NCBI RefSeq assembly: GCF_028864145.1
Contig: NZ_JARBHJ010000024.1
Coordinates: 1-40,187, forward strand
Origin: Actinotignum schaalii
GTDB taxonomy: Bacteria > Actinomycetota > Actinomycetes > Actinomycetales > Actinomycetaceae
Direction of reading: 5' to 3'
Length of the DNA: 40,187 bases
In this document: in pieces, positions 34,669-40,187 of the stretch
Numbering within the stretch: position 1 is the stretch's first letter
Layout of the letters: every line of letters starts with the position of its first letter
Program-made: the position numbers and the translations under genes
Notes under the pieces: generated by a model
The model's input: the letters and a program-made list of their open reading frames with translations, nothing else
What the model was told of the DNA's origin: nothing
The model's database searches: none

Positions 34669-35796
34669 GTGGATACAATTCTCGCTCCCTTTATGTGGGC
34701 GGTCTCGTGGGTGATGTACGGCATCCATGAAGGCCTCGTACTCCTGGGTATGAACCAGGGCGCCGGGCCGGCCTGGGTATGCGCCATTATCGGTCTGACC
34801 ATTGTGGTTCGTCTGCTCATCTTGCCGCTGTATAACCGGCAGATTCGCGCTTCCCGGGCAATGCAGGTGCTGCAACCCGATATCCAGAAGCTACAGAAGA
34901 AGTACAAGGGAAAGCGGGACCAGGTGTCCATGCAGCGTCAGCAGGAAGAACTGCAGGCGCTCTACCGCAAACACGGGGCCTCCCCCATGGCATCGTGCTG
35001 GCCCATGCTCGTGCAGATGCCAATTCTCTTCTCCCTGTATCGGGTGCTTATTAACTTCCCCTCCATTGCGACGGGTAAGCGTGGCCCCATCGGGCCGATT
35101 ACGCAGTCGGTTGCGCAGGATTTCGAAGACACCACCTTCTTTGGCGCCCCGATGTCCGCCACTATTTCCACCGCAGGCCAATTCGCTAATGCCACCCAGG
35201 TGCGGATTGTCGCCGTCGTTCTGGTTGTCATCATGATCGTCAGTATGTTCTGGACGCAGCGTCAGCTCATGACGAAGAATATGCCGGAACAAAAGGATCC
35301 GAATAACGCAGCCCTGCGGATGCAGCGCATGATGCTTTACGGTATGCCGCTGATTTACGTGTTCTCCGGTGCGGTATTCCCGGTGGGCGTGCTTATTTAC
35401 TGGTGTGCCGGTAACCTCTGGAATATGTGCCAGCAGAGCTGGTTCATTCGCCACAACCCCACTCCCGGTTCGCGGGCCTATATCGAACGCGAAAAACGCA
35501 TCCTGGAAAAGCGCAAGCGCAAGGGGCTTACCGATGAGGAAATCGCCGAACTGGAAGCCGAGGAGCAGAAGGGCGGCCAGCGTTACCAGCCGATGAGCAA
35601 GGAACGCGCGAAGAAAGCCGGGCTAAGCCCGGATGCGTATCTGCCGCGTCCGGAGGATGAGGACGATGACGATAAGCCTGCCGTCGGTAAAGACGGTTTG
35701 ACGGATGAAGAACGTGCACGGAAGCGCTACGAGCGCCGCCAGGCCGAACGGGCTCGCGCCCGCGCCAAGAAGAATAAGAAAAACCGCGGGAAATAA
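34669..35796 (+). CDS. yidC: Membrane protein insertase YidC
   Basis: A 375-residue insertase of the Gram-positive type (no large periplasmic domain). Membrane spans appear at about 5-25, 30-55, 110-125, 180-200 and 220-245. The segment GPAWVCAIIGLTIVVRLLIL and LVQMPILFSLYRVL are family features, and FPVGVLIYWCAGNLW is the conserved last span. A highly charged C-terminal tail (RKRKGLTDEEIAELEAEEQK, then RARAKKNKKNRGK) would contact the ribosome. It starts with GTG behind GAGGAG. Confidence 0.97.
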   Translation: MDTILAPFMWAVSWVMYGIHEGLVLLGMNQGAGPAWVCAIIGLTIVVRLLILPLYNRQIRASRAMQVLQPDIQKLQKKYKGKRDQVSMQRQQEELQALYRKHGASPMASCWPMLVQMPILFSLYRVLINFPSIATGKRGPIGPITQSVAQDFEDTTFFGAPMSATISTAGQFANATQVRIVAVVLVVIMIVSMFWTQRQLMTKNMPEQKDPNNAALRMQRMMLYGMPLIYVFSGAVFPVGVLIYWCAGNLWNMCQQSWFIRHNPTPGSRAYIEREKRILEKRKRKGLTDEEIAELEAEEQKGGQRYQPMSKERAKKAGLSPDAYLPRPEDEDDDDKPAVGKDGLTDEERARKRYERRQAERARARAKKNKKNRGK

Positions 35797-35908
35797 CACC
35801 CGGCTATCGGCGTAGAACAAGCTAAACTTAGTCAAAGAAAAGGAACGGACGGGTTGCGCAAAATCTTGGCAGCCCCAGAAGGGGATCCCCCGGATACCAG
35901 GAGAAAGA

Positions 35909-36409
35909 ATGAGCGAAACGTCTGAGGATATTAAGAAGCTTGATCGCGAAGGCGATATTGCGGCTGACTACCTCGAAGAACTGCTGGATATTGCTGATCT
36001 CGACGGCGATATTGATATCTCGATTGACGAAGATCGTGCCACGATCGCCATTGTTACCGAAGGGGAAGCTGACGAGCGGCTACGGCGCTTGGTGGGCCGG
36101 CACGGTGCCACTCTTAATGCACTCCAGGATCTAACCCGCCTCGCGGTTCAGGAAAAGACCGGGGAACGCTCGCGCCTCATGTTGGATATTGCGGGGTACC
36201 GCGATGAGCGGCGAGCCAAGATTGAGGAAATCGCTGCGGAAGCCATCCGCGAGGTACAGGAAACCGGCGACGAGATCGAACTTGATCCCATGAATCCCTT
36301 CGAGCGCAAGGTGGTGCACGATGCTGCTGCCGCTGCCGGACTCGTTTCCGATTCCGAGGGTGTAGGCGCGGGGCGTCACGTGGTCATCAAGCCCGCGGAC
36401 GAGGATTAA
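35909..36409 (+). CDS. KhpB/Jag-like RNA-binding protein (KH and R3H domains)
   Basis: A 166-residue RNA-binding protein. The KH-like part shows VGRHGATLNALQDLTRLAV, and the R3H end shows NPFERKVVHDAAAAAGL, then GVGAGRHVVIKP. Members bind small RNAs and messages and affect cell-wall growth in other Gram-positive bacteria. AGGAG precedes the ATG. Its position after yidC is universal. The N-terminal ~35 residues are acidic. Confidence 0.94.
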   Translation: MSETSEDIKKLDREGDIAADYLEELLDIADLDGDIDISIDEDRATIAIVTEGEADERLRRLVGRHGATLNALQDLTRLAVQEKTGERSRLMLDIAGYRDERRAKIEEIAAEAIREVQETGDEIELDPMNPFERKVVHDAAAAAGLVSDSEGVGAGRHVVIKPADED

Positions 36410-36430
36410 GGCGAGGATTAATACGCATAT

Positions 36431-37081
36431 ATGGCGGAAGAACATCCGATGATCGAGGTTCCTCCTGCCGCCGGCGCTGAATATTTCGGCACGGCGACAT
36501 GGGGAACCTTGCTTCATTTCGCGCGCCTACTCGAAGAGGAAGGCGAGGTACGTGGGCTGGTGGGCCCGCGTGAACTCGGCCGCTTATGGTCCCGGCACCT
36601 TCTCAATTCCCTAGCTATTGAGGAATTCATCCCCGCGAATGCTACGGTGGGTGATGTGGGTTCCGGCGCCGGTTTTCCCGGAATTGTGCTGGCGGTTGTG
36701 CGGCCAGATGTCACCGTGACGCTGATCGAATCCATGGAACGGCGGACCGAATGGCTACGCTACGTGGTGAGCGAATTAGGTTTGCGGAACGTGAAGGTGC
36801 GGACCGCCCGTGCTGAACAACTCAAAGGACGTTTCGCTGCGGATATCGTGACTGCCAGGGCAGTGGCGGCTCTCAAAAAACTACTGCCGTGGACGATGCC
36901 GCTGGTCAAACCCGGGGGCCGGTTGGTGGCTCTCAAGGGCGAGCGTGCCGCGCAAGAAATTGACGACGCCGCAGCGCAATTGCAGCGTTACGGAGCTGCG
37001 GAGGTCGCGGTTCATGCGGTAGTGCCCTTCGGGACGGATGAGGCTACGCGGGTGGTAGAAGTGGTTAAAAAGGCTTCGTAG
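36431..37081 (+). CDS. rsmG: 16S rRNA (guanine527-N7)-methyltransferase
   Basis: A 216-residue SAM-dependent methyltransferase for G527 of 16S rRNA. The SAM motif is VGDVGSGAGFPGIVLAV, followed by LIESMERRTEWLRYVVSEL and VTARAVAALKKLLPW. The N-terminal HFARLLEEEGEVRGLVGPRE is typical. An in-frame Met at 36449 is an alternative start, as neither has a strong ribosome binding site. Loss of this enzyme gives low-level streptomycin resistance in other bacteria. Confidence 0.96.
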   Translation: MAEEHPMIEVPPAAGAEYFGTATWGTLLHFARLLEEEGEVRGLVGPRELGRLWSRHLLNSLAIEEFIPANATVGDVGSGAGFPGIVLAVVRPDVTVTLIESMERRTEWLRYVVSELGLRNVKVRTARAEQLKGRFAADIVTARAVAALKKLLPWTMPLVKPGGRLVALKGERAAQEIDDAAAQLQRYGAAEVAVHAVVPFGTDEATRVVEVVKKAS

Positions 37082-37160
37082 GTAGCTACGTTAGCGCGCC
37101 TCACCACTTAGGCATGTGGCCAAGTAAGGAGTGGAACGCGTGTCGGTTTCGCCGGGTGTA

Positions 37161-37176
37161 TCGAACATATGTTCGT
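37161..37176. promoter_or_regulatory. SOS (LexA) box upstream of parA
   Basis: TCGAACATATGTTCGT contains the perfect palindrome CGAACATATGTTCG (37162-37175) and fits the actinobacterial/Bacillus-type LexA consensus TCGAAC-N4-GTTCGA. It lies about 100 bases before the parA start. Confidence 0.75.
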
Positions 37177-37189
37177 TATATGTGGTCGT

Positions 37190-37198
37190 TGTGGATAA
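37190..37198 (+). other. DnaA box upstream of parA
   Basis: TGTGGATAA is a perfect DnaA box, 14 bases past the LexA box. It lies 3.5 kb from the origin clusters. Confidence 0.6.
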
Positions 37199-37245
37199 CG
37201 TACGTGACGCAGATGACGGCGGCACAGAGATGCCCTAATACCGGC

Positions 37246-37251
37246 TAGAAT
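37246..37251 (+). promoter_or_regulatory. Candidate parAB -10 element
   Basis: TAGAAT lies 27 bases before the parA start; no good -35 is seen at the right distance. Confidence 0.35.
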
Positions 37252-37277
37252 ATTCTGAAGTAAGGAGGGCGTTATTT

Positions 37278-38219
37278 ATGAGTGATCCCCGCAAAAAAGT
37301 TGGACGTCGTGCTGCGCCGAGTTCGGCACCTTCGCCTGCACCACAGGATCGGGACACTCCGATTGCCCGCGAACTTCGGGAGGATTTTAAGCGCCTCAAG
37401 AAGGTAAAAGCGAGTAAATTCCAGAAGCCGGCGCACACTCGCGTTATTGCGGTGACGAACCAAAAGGGTGGTGTCGGTAAAACCACCACTGCTGTGAATA
37501 TGGCGGCTGCCCTCGCTCTTAATGGTATGCGGGTCTTGCTGGTCGATGCGGATGCGCAGGGGAATGCTTCGACTGGCTTGGGTATTAGCCCACGGGAAGA
37601 ACGCACTGACGTATACGAAGTTTTTAAGGGCGAAGCGCGGCTCGAGGATGTTCTTATTCAGCTCGAGGATATTCCGAATCTCTATGTGGCACCCTCGAGC
37701 ATCACCTTGGCGGCTGTTGATTTTGAATTAGGTCAGGTGCCGGGGCGTTATTCTATTTTACGGGACGCGATCCGGGAAACAATGGATAGTTTCGCGGCGC
37801 AGGGCAAAGCTTTTGACTTTGTCTTTATTGATTGCCCGCCGAGTATGGCGCTGTTGCCGGTGAGTGCGCTGGTGGCTGCTGATGAGGTCCTGGTCCCGAT
37901 TCAGGCGGAGTTTTATGCCCTGCAGGGTGTGGCGCAATTGGTACAGACGGTTGAAGACGTGCGCTCATCTCGGAATGAAAAGTTGCATATCTCAGCTTTT
38001 ATCGTGACGATGGTCGATACTCGTACAAATCTGGCGAAAGACGTATCGGAAGAAGTTCGGGCACACTTTGGTGATCGGGTTCTTCACACAGAAATTCCTC
38101 GGTCTGTGGCTGCTGCGGAGGCGCCGTCTTTTGGGAAGAGTGTGCTCACCCATGACCCCCGAAATCGGGCTGCTATTGCGTATCTTGCGGCGGCAAAAGA
38201 ATTTTCAGCTCTCTCATAG
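37278..38219 (+). CDS. parA: Chromosome partitioning ATPase ParA (Soj)
   Basis: A 313-residue deviant Walker ATPase that moves ParB-parS complexes and so segregates origins. The Walker A' is QKGGVGKTTTAVN (62-74) with the signature lysine Lys63. DADAQGNAST and FIDCPPSMALLPVSAL are the A' and B motifs. A 50-residue basic N-terminal extension precedes the fold, as in other Actinobacteria. AAGGAGG lies before the ATG, slightly far. It is separated from rsmG by 196 bases holding a LexA box and a DnaA box. parB follows 12 bases later. Confidence 0.97.
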   Translation: MSDPRKKVGRRAAPSSAPSPAPQDRDTPIARELREDFKRLKKVKASKFQKPAHTRVIAVTNQKGGVGKTTTAVNMAAALALNGMRVLLVDADAQGNASTGLGISPREERTDVYEVFKGEARLEDVLIQLEDIPNLYVAPSSITLAAVDFELGQVPGRYSILRDAIRETMDSFAAQGKAFDFVFIDCPPSMALLPVSALVAADEVLVPIQAEFYALQGVAQLVQTVEDVRSSRNEKLHISAFIVTMVDTRTNLAKDVSEEVRAHFGDRVLHTEIPRSVAAAEAPSFGKSVLTHDPRNRAAIAYLAAAKEFSALS

Positions 38220-38231
38220 TTAGGATCCATC

Positions 38232-39548
38232 GTGGCAACTCGCAAACGGCGTGGTTTAGGTAGTGGGCTCGGTGCCCTCATTCCACCGGAACAGGCAGAG
38301 AATACCGAGAGTCCTATCGATATCTTTTTCGGTACGGCGAAGAAGAAGGACTCGGGGTCGCCGGAAGCTGCGGGCTCACAGCAGCACGAAGATCATCAGC
38401 AGGATGATGCTAATCCCCTCGACCTTGGATATGGTCCGGTAGGAGAAAATGTTTCACGTGAAACATCGGGTGGTTCGCAGCATGCGGCTTCGAAATCGTC
38501 GACCGGCCCATCTAAGAAAAAAGTGGCTGGTAAGAAATCTGACGCTAATAGCGGAGCAGTCCAGACTAAGAGTGCTAGTGCAGAGTCTAAGGATATAACA
38601 GCCGAGCAGACTATGGAAAGCTTGGCAACCGCAGGGGCAGGTGCTGAGACCAGCAATGTTTCACGTGAAACATCGGACGATGATCTTGTTGCGGTGCCGG
38701 GTGCCACCTACGGCGAGATTGACGTGAGTGTCATTATCCCCAATCGGGCCCAGCCCCGTACCAATTTCGACGATGACGATTTAGAGGAACTCTCACAGTC
38801 AATTAAGGAAGTGGGAGTTCTCCAACCTATTGTTATTCGTCCGCTCAGTAAACCTGTGGAGGATCACCCCGAGGCACGTTACGAACTCATCATGGGCGAG
38901 CGGCGGTGGCGAGCAACCCAGCGGGCTGGTTTGACTCATATTCCGGCAATTATTCGGCGCACCTCCGATGAAGACCTGCTCCGCGATGCACTTCTGGAGA
39001 ATTTACATCGCGCGGATCTTAATCCCCTGGAAGAAGCAGCTGCGTATCAGCAACTACTCGAAGACTTCCAATGCACCCAAGATGAGCTTGCGAAGAGGAT
39101 TGCACGCTCACGGCCACAGATCACCAATACGCTACGACTTCTGAAGCTCCCCGCCTTGGTGCAGCGTAGAGTGGCAGCGGGTGTGCTCTCATCCGGGCAC
39201 GCGCGTGCGCTTCTTGGTCTTGCGGACGCAGGGGCAATGGAACGTCTTGCACAGCGGATTGTGGCAGAAGGATTGTCTGTTCGGGCGGTTGAAGAGATCG
39301 TTGCGCTTGGGGATGAGTCCACCCAGGCTTCCGTGCGTCGAGTCCGGGTCAAGCGTTATGAGAATGAACTGAGTTCGGTAGCAACGCAACTCGGAGATAG
39401 GCTCAATACCCGCGTCAAAGTGGATATGGGCCGTACAAAGGGAACTATGCGCATCGACTTCGGTTCACTTGAGGATCTCAATCGCATTCTGAGCGTGCTC
39501 GCACCGGATGTTACAGGTGTAGATATTCCCGAAGGGGAAGATAGTTAG
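38232..39548 (+). CDS. parB: Chromosome partitioning protein ParB
   Basis: A 438-residue CTPase that binds parS and spreads. The N-terminal ParA-contact motif is RKRRGLGSGLGALI. An unusually long, low-complexity linker runs to about residue 165, and two parS sites lie inside its coding DNA (codons ~73-78 and ~142-147, both read as NVSRETS). The ParB/Srx domain has GERRWRA, ENLHRADLNPLEEAAAYQQL and the helix-turn-helix with LAKRIARSRPQITNTLRLL and SSGHARALLGL. The C-terminal dimer domain follows. It starts with GTG. The linker makes it about 100 residues longer than usual. Confidence 0.97.
   Translation: MATRKRRGLGSGLGALIPPEQAENTESPIDIFFGTAKKKDSGSPEAAGSQQHEDHQQDDANPLDLGYGPVGENVSRETSGGSQHAASKSSTGPSKKKVAGKKSDANSGAVQTKSASAESKDITAEQTMESLATAGAGAETSNVSRETSDDDLVAVPGATYGEIDVSVIIPNRAQPRTNFDDDDLEELSQSIKEVGVLQPIVIRPLSKPVEDHPEARYELIMGERRWRATQRAGLTHIPAIIRRTSDEDLLRDALLENLHRADLNPLEEAAAYQQLLEDFQCTQDELAKRIARSRPQITNTLRLLKLPALVQRRVAAGVLSSGHARALLGLADAGAMERLAQRIVAEGLSVRAVEEIVALGDESTQASVRRVRVKRYENELSSVATQLGDRLNTRVKVDMGRTKGTMRIDFGSLEDLNRILSVLAPDVTGVDIPEGEDS
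38450..38465. other. parS site 1 (inside parB)
   Basis: TGTTTCACGTGAAACA is a perfect 16-base parS within the linker coding part of parB. Confidence 0.95.
38657..38672. other. parS site 2 (inside parB)
   Basis: A second perfect parS, 207 bases after the first, in the same reading frame and giving the same peptide. Confidence 0.95.
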
Positions 39549-39574
39549 TAATAGATTGTTGGTCCTTCGTGTTG

Positions 39575-39606
39575 CGGGGCAGTGTTTCACGTGAAACATT
39601 GCCCCG
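39575..39606 (+). terminator. parB terminator built around parS site 3
   Basis: CGGGGCA (39575-39581) and TGCCCCG (39600-39606) flank a perfect parS (39583-39598). The whole forms a 32-base inverted repeat with one G-T pair and is followed by TTTCGTTATTTCG. The RNA hairpin would end the parB transcript 27 bases after its stop. Confidence 0.65.
39583..39598. other. parS site 3
   Basis: A perfect TGTTTCACGTGAAACA 34 bases after the parB stop, nested in the hairpin above. Confidence 0.95.
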
Positions 39607-39829
39607 TTTCGTTATTTCGTAGGGGTTTTATATAGTGCAGATATGTGAGTGATGGTTGAGAAGTAGCTCAACTGCTGATACGGAGGTGGGAGAACGCCGC
39701 TCTCGAATGTTTCACGTGAAACATATGCGTCAAAGGCAAGCTAGGTGTTAGTGACGGTCGAAAACTAGTCCAGAATCAACAGTCTAAAGATCTCTTAGAA
39801 CAGCGGCATAAAAAGAGGTTAGTTTCGAC
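39607..39829. other. Region between the parB terminator and the IS end
   Basis: About 220 bases of lower-GC sequence. It holds parS site 4 and no recognisable gene. The usual downstream genes of this locus are not seen before the insertion element. Confidence 0.6.
39708..39723. other. parS site 4
   Basis: A perfect TGTTTCACGTGAAACA between the parB terminator and the insertion element. Confidence 0.95.
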
Positions 39830-39830
39830 G

Positions 39831-40187
39831 GGGTTGCGTCCGTTAGTGTGGTGTATCTGTATCCCGCGGTGATCCTCGTGTCGGCATGCACAAAGGCGAC
39901 CATCGCGGGTACCTTTCGAATCAACTCTTACCTATCCTCGAAAGGAGATACCCCGCAATGGCCGCTGACCCCCATCATATCGACCCGGCAACCTACCTGG
40001 GCGAACTACTCACCCAAGCATCCCCCGACCTGATGCGTCACATGCTCACCGATTTCATCAACCAGATCCTGTCCGTCCAAGCCGACAGTATCTGTGGAGC
40101 GAACTATGCAACACCCTCCCCGGACCGTGTCAACAGGCGCAATGGTTACCGACACCGCCAGTTAGACACCCGCGTTGGAAGCCTGGA
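39831..40187 (+). mobile_element. IS256-family insertion sequence, left part
   Basis: The probable terminal repeat GGGTTGCGTCCGTTAGTGTG starts near 39831 and shares the GTCCGT...GTG...TA pattern of IS256-family ends. A leader and a transposase start follow. The right end and any target duplication are outside the window. Confidence 0.6.
39958..40187 (+). CDS. IS256-family (Mutator-type) transposase, N-terminal part
   Basis: An ATG at 39958 behind AAAGGAG opens a frame that runs off the window end after 76 codons. MAADPHHIDPATYLGELLTQ and VNRRNGYRHRQLDTRVGSL match the N-terminal part of IS256/IS1249-type DDE transposases, where NGYRxRxLDTRVG is highly conserved. The catalytic DDE residues lie beyond the window. 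It sits 410 bases after parB on the same strand, so it has landed beside the parS cluster. GC-rich codon use matches the host. Confidence 0.88.
   Translation, partial: MAADPHHIDPATYLGELLTQASPDLMRHMLTDFINQILSVQADSICGANYATPSPDRVNRRNGYRHRQLDTRVGSL

Overview
The window is a chromosomal segment around the replication origin of a high-GC Gram-positive bacterium (Actinomycetota). The conserved order dnaA-dnaN-recF-dciA-gyrB-gyrA-DUF3566-tRNA-Ile-tRNA-Ala on one strand, with rpmH-rnpA-yidD-yidC-jag-rsmG-parA-parB on the other, is the standard actinobacterial origin layout. GC content, gene sizes and the absence of mycobacterial or streptomycete extras suggest a small-genome actinomycete of the Actinomycetaceae type. 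That placement is inference; there is no rRNA gene here to fix it.

Positions 1-4.1 kb hold unrelated housekeeping or accessory genes: an LLM-class flavin oxidoreductase, a VIT-family metal transporter, a divergently transcribed Rossmann-fold F420/NADP-type reductase, and a membrane-anchored protein of unknown function. Positions 4.1-13.2 kb form a beta-glucoside utilisation locus: a LacI-type repressor, a sugar ABC importer (lipoprotein plus two permeases, no ATPase) and two different cytoplasmic GH3 glycosidases. Two near-identical palindromes lie in the divergent control region. Positions 13.2-19.75 kb carry an MFS permease and then a (deoxy)nucleoside salvage cluster on the minus strand: GntR/UTRA regulator, ribokinase-like kinase, DeoC aldolase, nucleoside hydrolase and a second MFS transporter.

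Positions 19.75-20.8 kb are a debris zone without an intact gene. It holds a four-copy 23-bp-period array, a truncated reading frame, one copy of a 21-bp repeat, a candidate small structured RNA and an inverted set of CAAAATGTAC repeats. It borders tRNA-Ala, a 41-codon DLW-39-like gene and tRNA-Ile. Then come the gyrase operon, a zincin metallopeptidase gene, dciA, recF and dnaN.

The origin appears bipartite, with DnaA-box clusters both between dnaN and dnaA and between dnaA and rpmH. The dnaN-dnaA gap also contains mobile-element-like debris, including the inverted second copy of the 21-bp repeat, so these two copies bracket the whole dnaN-to-tRNA-Ala block. On the right arm, the parAB promoter region has a perfect actinobacterial-type SOS (LexA) box and a perfect DnaA box. 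Four perfect parS sites lie in or just after parB, two inside its coding sequence and one forming the core of a hairpin that looks like the parB terminator. The window ends inside an IS256-family element inserted just past the last parS.

No wholly new multi-gene system (defence island, biosynthetic cluster or CRISPR) was seen. The most interesting signals are regulatory and architectural: the SOS/DnaA control of parAB, the parS-terminator overlap, the candidate small RNA, and the repeat arrays on either side of the dnaN-gyrA block.
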